DNA from: Arthrobacter sp. EM1
GTDB lineage: Bacteria; Actinomycetota; Actinomycetes; Actinomycetales; Micrococcaceae
Length of the DNA: 64,000 nucleotides
Assembly (NCBI RefSeq): GCF_029964055.1
Contig: NZ_CP124836.1
Location: 3,596,001 to 3,660,000 of the forward strand
Reading direction: 5' to 3'
Shown here: positions 25,268 to 34,505 of the stretch, in pieces
How positions within the stretch are numbered: position 1 is the first letter of the stretch
Layout of the letters: each line of letters opens with the position of its first letter
Translations under genes and position numbers: made by a program
The notes under the pieces: generated by a model
Databases searched by the model: none
Told to the model about the DNA's origin: nothing
What the model saw: the letters and a program-made list of their open reading frames with translations, nothing else

Positions 25268-25276
25268 TAGACAGAA
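25239..25276 (+). promoter_or_regulatory. Candidate promoter and palindromic operator of the glucosylglycerate-type operon
   Basis: TTGACA at 25239-25244 fits a -35 box; 17 bases later CATCAT (25262-25267) is a weak -10. Overlapping this, TTTTGTCT (25254-25261) and AGACAGAA (25269-25276) form an 8-bp inverted repeat with one mismatch and a 7-bp spacer. The arrangement suits a repressor such as the ROK protein encoded at the end of the operon. No RNA or binding evidence is available. Confidence 0.4.
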
Positions 25277-25312
25277 GGTGCTGCAGCGGCGCGCACCTGA
25301 TTGGAGCAGTCA

Positions 25313-26662
25313 ATGAACCAGAACTACTTGCACCCCCCGCAGAGCCAGCCTTCACGACGAAGCCTCCTCCTCGCGGGACTCGGAACCGCCATGTCCCTGC
25401 CCTTCCTCTCCGCCTGTGCCGGCTTCGATACCAGCGGCGCGGCCGCCGGTGAGGGCACCGTCGGATTCCTCTCGACCCAGTTCACGCCCGTCGAGGAAAA
25501 ACAGCGCTACGAAGCTGTTCTCAAGAAATTTCTCAAGGTCCCCGTGGCCTACAACCCGGTCGACGCCGGGGTCTTCGCCTCGACCGTTCGGTCCCAGGTT
25601 GATTCGGGCAACGTCAGCCTCTCCCTCCTGGGCGGCCTGCACGGTGACCTGGCCCCGCTCGCCGACTCGCTCGAGGACGTCGATCCCCTGATCCGCGACC
25701 TGGCCGGGCGCGGCTTCGGCAAGGACATCCTCGAACTGACGAAAGTCGGCGGCACCACCTCCAAATACGTTCCCTGGATGCAGGCAACGTATGTGGTGGC
25801 CGTCAACAAAAAAGCCCTCGAATGGCTGCCCAGCGGCGTGGACGTCAACGACCTCAGCTATGAGGACTTCCTGGCCTGGGCCAAGGCAGCCAAGCAGGGT
25901 GCCGGCCGTCCGGTGTTCGGTATGCCAGCCGGCCCCAAGGGCCTGCACCACCGCTTCTACCAGGGGTTCCTGCTCCCCAGCTTCACCGGCGGCCAGATCA
26001 CCACGTTCCGGAACCCTGACGCCGTCACGGCCTGGAACTACATGCGCGAGCTGTGGGACAACATGGCCCCGGCATCCACCAACTACGACGCGATGCAGGA
26101 ACCCCTGGCCCGCGGCGAAGTGCTTGTGGCCTGGGACCACGTCGCCCGGCTCGTGGGCGCGCCGGCCGACAAGCCGGATGACTGGCTGATGGTTCCGGCC
26201 CCGCGGGGACCGCAGGGCCGCGGCTACATGCTGATCGTCGCTGGCGTCGCGCTGCCCAAGGGCGGGCGCGAACGTGAGCGGGCCGAACAGGCCGTCCGCG
26301 GACTCTCCGAACCTGTCACGCAGATTGAAACCCTGCGCAGCAACGCGTTCTTCCCCGTGGTCCAGACAGAACTGCCCACCGACCTCAGGGGCGCCGTCGC
26401 CCTCGAAGCGGCTGCCGTCCGCCTCCAGCAGCGATCGCCCGGGGCCCTCCTGGCCCTGCCGCCCGTCGGGCTCGGGTCCAAGGACGGGGAAGTCTCCCAG
26501 ATCTTCAAGAACTGTTTCCAGGAGATCTGCCTCAACGGCTCCCCTGTCCAGTCCACCCTGGACCGCCAGGCCGCCCAGCTCAACACCATCCTCAACGCGC
26601 TGGATGTGCCCTGCTGGGCTCCCGATCCCGTTTCACCCGGTACGAAATGCGAGGTAGCGTAG
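25313..26662 (+). CDS. ABC transporter substrate-binding lipoprotein, likely for a glycosylglycerate
   Basis: A 449-residue family-1 solute-binding protein. A twin-arginine-like SRRSLLLAGLG (14-24) leads into a lipobox FLSAC with Cys35. The mature part continues with TVGFLSTQFTPVEE and VPWMQATYVVAVNKKALEWL. The ATG at 25313 has GGAG six bases upstream. It opens a gene set whose enzymes split and phosphorylate glucosylglycerate, so that sugar acid glycoside, or mannosylglycerate, is the likely cargo. This is inferred from the operon only. Confidence 0.88.
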   Translation: MNQNYLHPPQSQPSRRSLLLAGLGTAMSLPFLSACAGFDTSGAAAGEGTVGFLSTQFTPVEEKQRYEAVLKKFLKVPVAYNPVDAGVFASTVRSQVDSGNVSLSLLGGLHGDLAPLADSLEDVDPLIRDLAGRGFGKDILELTKVGGTTSKYVPWMQATYVVAVNKKALEWLPSGVDVNDLSYEDFLAWAKAAKQGAGRPVFGMPAGPKGLHHRFYQGFLLPSFTGGQITTFRNPDAVTAWNYMRELWDNMAPASTNYDAMQEPLARGEVLVAWDHVARLVGAPADKPDDWLMVPAPRGPQGRGYMLIVAGVALPKGGRERERAEQAVRGLSEPVTQIETLRSNAFFPVVQTELPTDLRGAVALEAAAVRLQQRSPGALLALPPVGLGSKDGEVSQIFKNCFQEICLNGSPVQSTLDRQAAQLNTILNALDVPCWAPDPVSPGTKCEVA

Positions 26663-27558
26663 TGACCGTCCAGTCCCCGCCGGTCAGTCCGGCTTCAGTC
26701 TCAGCCCCGCCACGGCCCCGCCGTGTGCCGCCGGCCATCTGGCTGATCGGCCCGTCCATTGTTTTTATGACGCTGCTGCTCGGCTGGCCGCTTATCCAGG
26801 GCGTCCTGCAGGCCTTCCAGAACGAGCAGGGATTCACCCTCCAGTACGTGAACCGGATGGTCGAGGATCCGTACTTCTGGCCCGCAGTGCGGAACACGGT
26901 CCTGCTGATTGCGGTCATGATCCCGCTCCAATTCGGAATTGCCATCGCCATGGCCCTGCTTCTGCGGTCCAACCCGCGGCTGAACAAGCTGCACTTCTTT
27001 GTCTGGGCCATTCCGTTGGCGCTCAGTGACCTGGCCGCCGGCCTGGTGTGGCTGTCCATCTTCAACGACCGCGGCTACCTGAACTCTTTCCTGCAGGGAA
27101 TCGGCATCGAAGGCATTTCCTGGCTCGCCTACGACAACCAGGCGACACTCTTTCTCTGCGTCCTCATTGCCGAAGTCTGGCGCTCCACCTCACTGGTCCT
27201 GGTGATTGTCGTCTCCGGCATGCAGGGCATCCCGAAGGACTACGACGAGGCCGCCCAGGTCTTCGGCGCCACCTTCTGGCAGCGCCTGCGTCACGTGACT
27301 CTCCCGCTCCTGAAGCCCAGCCTGCAGGTGGCGCTGATTCTCCGCACCATCCTGGCGTTCCAGACGTTCGCCGTCGCCCAGGCACTCACGGGGCAGAACT
27401 TCCCCCTCGTCGTCGGCGAAACCTACCGCTGGTACACGGCCCTGCAGAACCCGAATGTCGCCGCGGCGTTGGCGCTGGTCATCCTCGTCGCGTCGATGCT
27501 GACCTCCATCTTCTACCTGCGGGCACTCCGCGAGAAAGGGCAGGGAGGCACACGATGA
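26662..27558 (+). CDS. MalF-type ABC transporter permease
   Basis: A 298-residue permease. I chose the GTG at 26662, which shares one base with the binding-protein stop TAG and has GAGG upstream, over an ATG five codons earlier. The first helix is around residues 26-50 (IWLIGPSIVFMTLLLGWPLI). The EAA loop appears as DYDEAAQVFGATFWQRLRHV and LPLLKPSL. It ends in a 4-bp overlap with the second permease. Confidence 0.92.
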   Translation: MTVQSPPVSPASVSAPPRPRRVPPAIWLIGPSIVFMTLLLGWPLIQGVLQAFQNEQGFTLQYVNRMVEDPYFWPAVRNTVLLIAVMIPLQFGIAIAMALLLRSNPRLNKLHFFVWAIPLALSDLAAGLVWLSIFNDRGYLNSFLQGIGIEGISWLAYDNQATLFLCVLIAEVWRSTSLVLVIVVSGMQGIPKDYDEAAQVFGATFWQRLRHVTLPLLKPSLQVALILRTILAFQTFAVAQALTGQNFPLVVGETYRWYTALQNPNVAAALALVILVASMLTSIFYLRALREKGQGGTR

Positions 27559-28397
27559 GCACCCCCACCGTAGACACAGCACCCCTCCAGCGGCAGCGCC
27601 GGCACCGGGTTTACCTGCAGATCGCCTGCGTCACCATCTCACTGTTTATGCTGGTCCCGATCTACCTGATCTCGCTGGCGGCACTCTCGACGCGCGAATC
27701 CCTCAACGAGTTCCCGCTGAGCCTGCTGCCCACCAGCATCTCCTTTGACACCCTCAACGCGTTCCTGTCCTCCACCGGAATCTTCGGTGCTCTGGGCAAC
27801 TCCGTCATCGTCGGCGTGGGCACCCTGCTCTTCTCATCGCTCATCGGCGTCCCGGGCGGGTATGCCCTGGCCCGGTTCGCGTTTCCCGGCAAAGAGCCCT
27901 ACCAGCTGTTCCTGCTGTTCACCCGCGCCCTGCCGATCGTGGTCCTCTCAGTTCCCCTCGCGAAGCTGTTCCTGACCACCGGCATCTATGACACGACCTA
28001 CGGCGTCATCCTGCTCCACACCTCGCTGGCCCTGCCCACCACCATCCTGATCTCGGCCAGCGTGTTCCTCAGCGTCCCGGTCGATGTGGAAGAGGCCGCG
28101 CGCATCTTCGGCTGCAGCCCGTTCGGTGCCTTCGCCCGGGTGGTGATGCCGATGGCACTGCCCGGACTGGCGGCGGCATCGATCTTCACCTTCGTGATGT
28201 CCTGGAACGAAGTGCTGGGTGCCTCCATCCTGACACTGGACCACCGCACGCTACCGGCCCAGGTTCTGACATCGCTGTCGGATTCACCCCTGGCCTACCG
28301 TTTCGCCGGCGGCTTCGCGCTCGTCATCCCCTCGATCATTTTCATCGCCTTCATGCGGCGGTATCTGACCAACATGTGGGGCTCCACGATCCGCTGA
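27555..28397 (+). CDS. MalG-type ABC transporter permease
   Basis: A 280-residue permease with six helices; the first spans about residues 22-45 (YLQIACVTISLFMLVPIYLI). The EAA loop is VDVEEAARIFGCSPFGAFAR, then VMPMALPGLAAA. The ATG overlaps the preceding stop (ATGA). A larger open frame extends upstream inside the first permease gene but is a shadow. Confidence 0.92.
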   Translation: MSTPTVDTAPLQRQRRHRVYLQIACVTISLFMLVPIYLISLAALSTRESLNEFPLSLLPTSISFDTLNAFLSSTGIFGALGNSVIVGVGTLLFSSLIGVPGGYALARFAFPGKEPYQLFLLFTRALPIVVLSVPLAKLFLTTGIYDTTYGVILLHTSLALPTTILISASVFLSVPVDVEEAARIFGCSPFGAFARVVMPMALPGLAAASIFTFVMSWNEVLGASILTLDHRTLPAQVLTSLSDSPLAYRFAGGFALVIPSIIFIAFMRRYLTNMWGSTIR

Positions 28398-28448
28398 TGC
28401 TCCGTCCTCCCCCAACACTTCCCGGAAACACCTTAGAAGGAGCCGATC

Positions 28449-29531
28449 ATGGCTGATATCTCCATCTCCAACCTCGTCAAGACCTACCCCGGCGGCACCG
28501 ACCGCGCCACGGACGATGTCTCCCTGGACATCAAGGACGGCGACTTCACCGTCCTGCTGGGCCCCTCCGGCTGCGGCAAGACCACCCTGCTGCGGATGCT
28601 GGCCGGACTGGAACTCCCGGACTCCGGCTCGATCTCGGTCGGTGGCCGCGACGTCACCTACCTGCCGCCGAACAAGCGCAACATGTCCATGGTGTTCCAG
28701 TCCTACGCCGTGTTCCCGCACCGCAAGGTCCGGTACAACATCGGCTTCGGTCTGCAGATGGCCAAGGTCGACGCCAAGGAAATCGAGCGCAAGGTCCAGT
28801 GGGCCGCCGAGCTGCTGCAGCTCACCCCGTACCTGGACCGGCTTCCAGCCCAGCTCTCCGGCGGCCAGCGCCAGCGCGTCGCGGTGGCCCGGGCCATTGT
28901 GATGGATGCCGACGTCCTCTTGATGGATGAGCCGCTCTCCAACCTGGACGCCCTGCTCCGCCTGACGTTCCGGTCCGAATTGAAGAAGATCGTCAAGGAC
29001 CTCGGAACCACCACCGTCTACGTCACGCACGACCAGAGCGAGGCCTTGTCCCTGGGCGACCGGGTTGCCGTCATGCGCAAGGGCCGCATCGCCCAGCTCG
29101 GTGACCCCTTGGACGTCTACGATGCCCCGGCGGACAAGTTCGTCGGCGGATTCATCGGTTCTCCGCCCATGAACTTCATCAGCGCCGCCGTCAACGGCGG
29201 CGGTGACGCGCTGCGCGTCGGCGACCAGAACCTGCACGCCCCCTCGATGCTGCGCTCCTTCGCCAACGCCGACATCGTCCTCGGCGTCCGCGCCGAAAAC
29301 ATCGGGGTGGCCACGGACCGGGCCTCCGGCGACGTCCCGGCCACCGTGTTGGTCGTTGAACCGATGGGCTCCTCGGTGCTCCTGACGGTCGACGTCGACG
29401 GCCAGGACATCAAGGTCCAGGCGCCGCCGACGTTCCGGACAGCGCCGCACCAGATAATCTGGCTCACCTTTTCCCCGAACACCATGCGCTTCTACGACGG
29501 CGCGACGTCCATGGCACTGGAGGCCAAGTGA
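28449..29531 (+). CDS. ABC transporter ATPase, MsmX/UgpC family
   Basis: A 360-residue sugar-importer ATPase. Walker A is GPSGCGKTT (38-46), the signature LSGGQRQRVAVARA near 137, Walker B VLLMDEPLSNLDALLR near 157 and the switch His in VTHDQSEAL. A C-terminal TOBE regulatory domain follows (FIGSPPMNFI, VLGVRAENIG). AGAAGGAG precedes the ATG. The gene sits 51 bases after the permease and overlaps the hydrolase by 4 bp. Since the importers at 1-2289 and 20962-24217 lack an ATPase, this protein could energise them too. Confidence 0.95.
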   Translation: MADISISNLVKTYPGGTDRATDDVSLDIKDGDFTVLLGPSGCGKTTLLRMLAGLELPDSGSISVGGRDVTYLPPNKRNMSMVFQSYAVFPHRKVRYNIGFGLQMAKVDAKEIERKVQWAAELLQLTPYLDRLPAQLSGGQRQRVAVARAIVMDADVLLMDEPLSNLDALLRLTFRSELKKIVKDLGTTTVYVTHDQSEALSLGDRVAVMRKGRIAQLGDPLDVYDAPADKFVGGFIGSPPMNFISAAVNGGGDALRVGDQNLHAPSMLRSFANADIVLGVRAENIGVATDRASGDVPATVLVVEPMGSSVLLTVDVDGQDIKVQAPPTFRTAPHQIIWLTFSPNTMRFYDGATSMALEAK

Positions 29532-30868
29532 ACACCGCAACCCGCATCGGCGTCGAGGAACTGCGCCAGTCCGCCATTGATGTCCTGAAGCTCAACGACC
29601 TCGGCACCATGACCAGCGCCGCACCCAACCTGTACCCGCACATGTGGAGCTGGGACGCAGCCTTCGTCGCCATCGGGCTCGCCCGCTACGACGTGGCTCG
29701 GGCGATCACCGAACTCAAAACCCTGCAGGCCGCCCAGTGGTCCACCGGCATGATCCCGCACATCGTCTTCAGCGAAAACTCCGCCGGCTACTTCCCGGGC
29801 TTTGACCGCTGGGGCACCGCTTCCGCGGCGGCACGCCCCGAGGCGTTCAAGAGCAGCGGCATCTGCCAGCCTCCCGTCCACGCCATCGCCGTGCGGCACA
29901 TTGTGGACCGCGGCCGGGAAAACGGCGGGGCGGACCAGGAAGCGGCCGAGGCCTTCCTGTCCGAATCCTTCGACGGCTGGCTGGCGTGGCACCGCTGGCT
30001 CGCCGAGGTCCGGGACCCGGAAGGGGTGGGCCTCATTGAGATCCACCACGGCTGGGAATCAGGGTTCGATAACTCCCCCCGCTGGGACGGCCCCTACTCC
30101 CGGATCAACCCCGGGACGGTCGAGCCGTTCACCCGGCGCGACACCCTCCACGTCGCCGATGTCAGCGAACGCCCCGATGACGCCGAGTACACCAAGTATC
30201 TGTGGCTAGTCCAGCAGATGGCATCCGTCGATTTCGACGACCGTGCCGTCCAGGACATCATCGACTTCCGGGTCAGGGACGTCTTCTTCTCCGGCATCAT
30301 GGCCGCGTCCTCCGACGTCCTCGCTGACCTGGCCGACGAGATCGGCCGCCCGGAGGACGCCGCGGAGCTGCGCGGCTACGCCGTGCGGTTCCGGAACGGT
30401 GTCGCGTCCAGTATTGACCCGGAGACCGGGCTGGCCCGCGACTACGACGTCCTGGCCGGAGAGTGGATCTCGACCCAGACGGTGTCCGGCTTCGCAGCCC
30501 TCGTCGCCGGCGGCGAGCCCGCGACCATGGCCGTTCAGCGGAACCTGCTCCAGGGCCCGGACTGGATGGGATACCCGGACATGCGGTTCCCCCTGCCGCC
30601 GTCCACATCGCCGGCAAGCCCTGCCTTCCGTTCCCGGACCTACTGGCGCGGCCCCGTCTGGCCGTTCCTGAATCTGCTGCTCGGCTGGGCGGCGAAGCGC
30701 GACGGGCAGAACGAACTATACGAGACGCTCAAGTCCGCGTCCCTGCGCCAACTCGCGGACCTGAAGTTCGGTGAATACTACGAGCCCTTCACCGGCGAAC
30801 CCCTGGGCAGCCTGAACCAGGCGTGGACGGCTGCCGCCGCCCTGGAATGGATCGGCGCCGCAAGATGA
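29528..30868 (+). CDS. Glycoside hydrolase family 63, glucosylglycerate hydrolase type
   Basis: A 446-residue (alpha/alpha)6-barrel enzyme without signal peptide, predicted to split glucosylglycerate (or mannosylglycerate) into hexose and D-glycerate. Key stretches: LYPHMWSWDAAFVA (35-48, Asp43), TGMIPHIVF (73-81), HHGWESGFDNSPRWDGPYS (173-191, Asp181) and FGEYYEPFTGEPLGS (414-428, Glu419). In the Mycobacterium hassiacum enzyme the catalytic pair is, as I remember, Asp182 and Glu419, so register and length agree closely. The GTG start overlaps the ATPase stop by 4 bp. The glycerate kinase gene that follows, also overlapping, supports this substrate class. Confidence 0.85.
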   Translation: MNTATRIGVEELRQSAIDVLKLNDLGTMTSAAPNLYPHMWSWDAAFVAIGLARYDVARAITELKTLQAAQWSTGMIPHIVFSENSAGYFPGFDRWGTASAAARPEAFKSSGICQPPVHAIAVRHIVDRGRENGGADQEAAEAFLSESFDGWLAWHRWLAEVRDPEGVGLIEIHHGWESGFDNSPRWDGPYSRINPGTVEPFTRRDTLHVADVSERPDDAEYTKYLWLVQQMASVDFDDRAVQDIIDFRVRDVFFSGIMAASSDVLADLADEIGRPEDAAELRGYAVRFRNGVASSIDPETGLARDYDVLAGEWISTQTVSGFAALVAGGEPATMAVQRNLLQGPDWMGYPDMRFPLPPSTSPASPAFRSRTYWRGPVWPFLNLLLGWAAKRDGQNELYETLKSASLRQLADLKFGEYYEPFTGEPLGSLNQAWTAAAALEWIGAAR

Positions 30869-32001
30869 CCGTCCTCATTGCCTGCGACAAGTTCAAGGGC
30901 TCCCTCACCGCAGCCGAGGTCTGCGACAGCCTCCGGTCCGGGCTGCTCCGGGCCCGGCCCGGGCTGGACATCGTCTCGGTCCCCATCGCCGACGGCGGCG
31001 ACGGCACCGTCGCCGCTGCCGGTGCCGCCGGCTACGAGGAAATCGAGGCCAAGGTCAGCGGACCCACCGGCGCCCCCTTGACCGCAGTGTTCGCCCTCGA
31101 CCGGCCCAGCGGGACCGCGGTCGTGGAGATGGCCCAGGCGTCCGGGCTGGAACGGCTGCCTGGCGGTGTCCTGGAGCCCCTGACAGCCAGCAGCTACGGC
31201 ACCGGCGAACTCGTCCTCGCCGCGCTCGACGCCGGGGCCACGACCATCGTCCTCGCAGTCGGCGGCAGTGCCTGCACCGACGGCGGGGCCGGCTTCCTCC
31301 AGGCGTTGGGGATGTCCCTGCGTGCCGACGATGGCAGGGAACTTCCACCCGGGGGCGGTGCCCTGAGCGGCCTCGCCGCCGTCGACCAGTCCTCGCTGGA
31401 TCCGCGTCTGTCCGGCTGTCATTTCATCCTGGCGTCCGATGTGGACAACGTCCTGGTGGGACCCCAAGGCGCGGCAGCCGTTTACGGCCCGCAGAAAGGG
31501 GCCACGGCCGCCGACGTCGCGCAGCTGGACGGCGGATTGTCCCGCTTCGCCGGGGTTCTGGGCCGGACCCCGGGCATAGCTCCGGACACCGAGCTCCGGC
31601 CGGGATCCGGCGCTGCTGGCGGACTCGGCTATGCCGCCATGGCGGTGCTAGACGCTAAGCAGCACCCCGGCGTCGAGGTGGTGATGCGGCTTTCCGGACT
31701 CGACGACATCATTACGGGATTGACCGACCGCGACCTCGTCATCACCGGCGAAGGCTCCCTCGATGTCCAGACGCTGAGCGGCAAAGCGGCAGCTGGCGTG
31801 GCGCTGGCCGCACGGGCAGCCGGCGTACCGGTGATCGCCGTCTGCGGACAACGCAAACTCACACCCGACCAACTTGAGGGCATTGGCATCGCCCAGGCGT
31901 ACGCCCTGACAGACACCAGGCAGGACGTCCGCGCGTGCATCGAAGAAGCTGCGGACATCCTGCAGACCACAACCAAGAGGATCGCGGAGGACTGGCTATG
32001 A
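30865..32001 (+). CDS. Glycerate kinase, type I (GlxK/GarK family)
   Basis: A 378-residue kinase that makes 2-phosphoglycerate from D-glycerate. Family markers are ACDKFKGSLTAAEV at the N-terminus, PIADGGDGT (42-50), LAVGGSACTDGGAGFLQALG in the middle and GEGSLDVQTLSGKA near the C-terminus. The ATG at 30865 overlaps the hydrolase stop, so hydrolysis and glycerate phosphorylation are translationally coupled. This delivers the glycerate half of the glycoside to lower glycolysis. Confidence 0.93.
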   Translation: MTVLIACDKFKGSLTAAEVCDSLRSGLLRARPGLDIVSVPIADGGDGTVAAAGAAGYEEIEAKVSGPTGAPLTAVFALDRPSGTAVVEMAQASGLERLPGGVLEPLTASSYGTGELVLAALDAGATTIVLAVGGSACTDGGAGFLQALGMSLRADDGRELPPGGGALSGLAAVDQSSLDPRLSGCHFILASDVDNVLVGPQGAAAVYGPQKGATAADVAQLDGGLSRFAGVLGRTPGIAPDTELRPGSGAAGGLGYAAMAVLDAKQHPGVEVVMRLSGLDDIITGLTDRDLVITGEGSLDVQTLSGKAAAGVALAARAAGVPVIAVCGQRKLTPDQLEGIGIAQAYALTDTRQDVRACIEEAADILQTTTKRIAEDWL

Positions 32002-32897
32002 CCGACACACACCAAGGGACCATCATCGGACTCGACATCGGCGGTACCAAGACCCGCGGCATCCGGATCGTCGACGGCGCCGTCACCGATGACCGGTCCA
32101 CGGGCAGCGCCAACGTTCAGAACGTCACGCTGGAGGAAGCGGCCCGGCGGCTTGGCGAACTCCTCTCAGGCCTCGGAGCGGCCGACGCCGACGCCGTCTT
32201 CGTCGGGGCCGGCGGCATCGACACCGAAGCCGACGCCGAGCAACTCCGCCGACTCATCGCCCCCCACGCCCCGCGCGCCGACGTCACCGTCATCCACGAC
32301 ACCCGGCTCATCCTCGCGGCCGGCGGCACGGACACCGGGATCGCCATCATTTCCGGAACCGGCTCCGCTGCGTGGGGAACCAACGCCGCCGGGCAGACCG
32401 GACGCGCCGGCGGCTGGGGCTACCTCCTCGGGGATGAAGGCAGCGGCTACTGGTTCGGCCGCGAAGCGGTGCGGCACAGCCTTGACCGCACCAACCGCGG
32501 ACAGGACATCGATCCGCTCACCCGTGAGCTGCTCGATTACTGTGGTCTCGCCTCCCCGGAGCAACTGATCAGCCTGTTCCACGGCACCGCCGGACGCCAC
32601 TACTGGGCCGACGCCTCGCGCTTGGTCTTCGACGCCGCCAACGCCGGCCACGGCCCCAGCCTCGCCATCATCGACGCCGGGGCCCGGCACTTGGCTGAAC
32701 AGGCGGCCGCCGTGGCCGCCCGGATCGGCATCACCGGTCCCGTCGTGCTCGGCGGCGGCCTGGTGACCAACCAGCCGACCTTCCAGCAAAGCATCACGAG
32801 GCACCTTGAGGACCGGGGACTCACCGACATCCGGGTGCTGGCGCAGGAGCCCGTCTTCGGAGTCCTGCAGCTCGCCCGGGACAGGGCCATGGCGTGA
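31998..32897 (+). CDS. BadF/BadG-family sugar kinase (probable hexose or N-acetylhexosamine kinase)
   Basis: A 299-residue ASKHA-fold kinase. The phosphate-1 motif is GLDIGGTKTRG (10-20); GTGSAAWG and GDEGSGYWFGREAV match the BadF/GlcNAc-kinase group, and VVLGGGLVTNQ is the adenosine motif. Its ATG overlaps the glycerate kinase stop by 4 bp. In this operon the likely job is to phosphorylate the glucose or mannose released from the glycoside. Sequence alone does not fix the sugar. Confidence 0.82.
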   Translation: MTDTHQGTIIGLDIGGTKTRGIRIVDGAVTDDRSTGSANVQNVTLEEAARRLGELLSGLGAADADAVFVGAGGIDTEADAEQLRRLIAPHAPRADVTVIHDTRLILAAGGTDTGIAIISGTGSAAWGTNAAGQTGRAGGWGYLLGDEGSGYWFGREAVRHSLDRTNRGQDIDPLTRELLDYCGLASPEQLISLFHGTAGRHYWADASRLVFDAANAGHGPSLAIIDAGARHLAEQAAAVAARIGITGPVVLGGGLVTNQPTFQQSITRHLEDRGLTDIRVLAQEPVFGVLQLARDRAMA

Positions 32898-32976
32898 CCG
32901 AGGCCGCCGCGGTCCCGCGGTGCAGCGGGAGAACAACAGGACGGCCGGTAGGATGATCAGCCGGACAGGAGGACCA

Positions 32977-34152
32977 ATGACAATCGAACGAGTACCCGCC
33001 AGGCTCAGCGGCGCGACCTCGCACGGCCATCTGTTGGACCTGATCCGGGCCACCGGCGGTATGTCGCGCCAGCAGCTCTTGGCCAGCACCGGCATGTCCC
33101 GCGCCACCCTTTATGAGCGGCTGGAGACGCTGCTGCGCCGGAATCTGATCTACGAGGCCGAGAGCATGGAAGCAACCGGGGGCCGGCGCTCCCGCAAAAT
33201 CCGCTTCGAGGACCGCGGCCGTGTGGTCCTGTCCTTCGCGCTGGGCCAAACCCACGCGACCGTCGCGGTATCCGACACCAACGGCCGGCAGCTCAGGTCA
33301 CGCTCGGTGGAGCACCGGATCAACGCACCCGAAGACACCGTCCTTCAGCCGCTCATCCGGATCGGCACCGAACTCCTCGACGCCGGCACCGGGGAAACCC
33401 TGATCGGTATCGGAGTGAGCGTGCCGGCTCCCGTGGACGCCGGCACCGGATATGTCGTCCACCCGACCACGATCCCCGAGTGGGAACCGGATGCCGTGGT
33501 GACCTCCGTATCCAGCCAGTGGCAGGTTCCCATTGTGGTCGAAAACGACGCCCGGGCCGGTGCCCTGGGCGAATGCACCACCGAGAACGAGACCACCGTC
33601 TACGTCAAAGTCGCCACCGGCATCGGCTGCGGAATCGTCGTCGACGGGACCATTCTTCGCGGCGCTCACGGCGCCGCCGGGGACATCGGCCATATCCACG
33701 TCGCCTCCGACGGGCCGCTGTGCCGGTGCGGACGCCGCGGCTGCCTGGCCACCTTCAGCTCCGGCAGCTCGCTCATCGACCGGCTCAACAGTCAGGGCAT
33801 GACGAGCCTGGACGAAATCGCCCGTGCGGCCGAACAGGGCCAGCCCGACGTCGAAGCACAGCTGCTCTCCGCAGCAGAGGTTCTCGGCGGCGCCTTGGCA
33901 GCGACTGTCACGACAGTCAACCCGAACAGGCTGGTGCTCGGCGGCACAATCGGTACCATTCCGTACTTCGCAGAGCGGGTCCGCTCCAGAGTGCTCAAGG
34001 ACGTCGTTGAACGTATCGCAGAAGGCCTGTTGGTCGTCGCTGGGGCGACCGGCGATCACGCCGCGGTAGATGGACTCACCCGACTCGTGATGCGGAAAGT
34101 CTTCGCGCCCGACGCCATCGACTTGTTAATTGTCGATTACCCGATCAACTAG
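32977..34152 (+). CDS. ROK-family transcriptional regulator
   Basis: A 391-residue protein: N-terminal winged helix (residues about 8-60, GHLLDLIRATGGMSRQQLLA, then GMSRATLYERLETLLRR) and a ROK domain with GIGVSVPAPVD and the zinc cluster CRCGRRGCL after GDIGHIH. The HTH and intact zinc motif point to a sugar-responsive repressor rather than a kinase. AGGAGG lies four bases before the ATG at 32977; a second ATG at 32953 is possible. It closes the operon and probably controls it, perhaps through the palindrome at 25254-25276. Confidence 0.88.
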   Translation: MTIERVPARLSGATSHGHLLDLIRATGGMSRQQLLASTGMSRATLYERLETLLRRNLIYEAESMEATGGRRSRKIRFEDRGRVVLSFALGQTHATVAVSDTNGRQLRSRSVEHRINAPEDTVLQPLIRIGTELLDAGTGETLIGIGVSVPAPVDAGTGYVVHPTTIPEWEPDAVVTSVSSQWQVPIVVENDARAGALGECTTENETTVYVKVATGIGCGIVVDGTILRGAHGAAGDIGHIHVASDGPLCRCGRRGCLATFSSGSSLIDRLNSQGMTSLDEIARAAEQGQPDVEAQLLSAAEVLGGALAATVTTVNPNRLVLGGTIGTIPYFAERVRSRVLKDVVERIAEGLLVVAGATGDHAAVDGLTRLVMRKVFAPDAIDLLIVDYPIN

Positions 34153-34505
34153 CAGGCAACAACAAGCCACGATCCTAGGCACCTCTGGCCTATCGCGTGC
34201 AGTCCAAAGTCATGAAATAGGACATCTCGTTCCGGGCTGCTCCCACGGAACTGATCCCAGGCCATCAGCCCCCTCCTGACCAACCGGAGACCTGACCGCG
34301 ACGGCTTTCACGGACTACGCCTCACAGCGAAACGCCCACAAAAAAGCCCTCCCCAGCACGCGGGGAACCCTGCCCACCGGTTCCTGCCGAGCCGAGTCAG
34401 ACCAACTCACCGCCGGATGACACCAAGATTGCCCCCTCTCCTCAGCCCACCCAACCAACCTGGGCCAGCCCATAGCCCGGGGCGACTCCATGAAAGGTAT
34501 ACCCC
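34153..34505. other. Intergenic interval before the broken manA
   Basis: About 350 bases with no credible coding sequence. There is no clear terminator after the ROK gene. A GTG with AAAGG eight bases upstream at 34506 starts the manA remnant. Promoter elements for it are not obvious. Confidence 0.6.

Noticed and set aside
28284..29540. 418-codon minus-strand frame
   Set aside because: Antisense to the ABC ATPase with Walker and signature motifs; composition is Asp/Gly/Val-rich as expected from a mirror frame.
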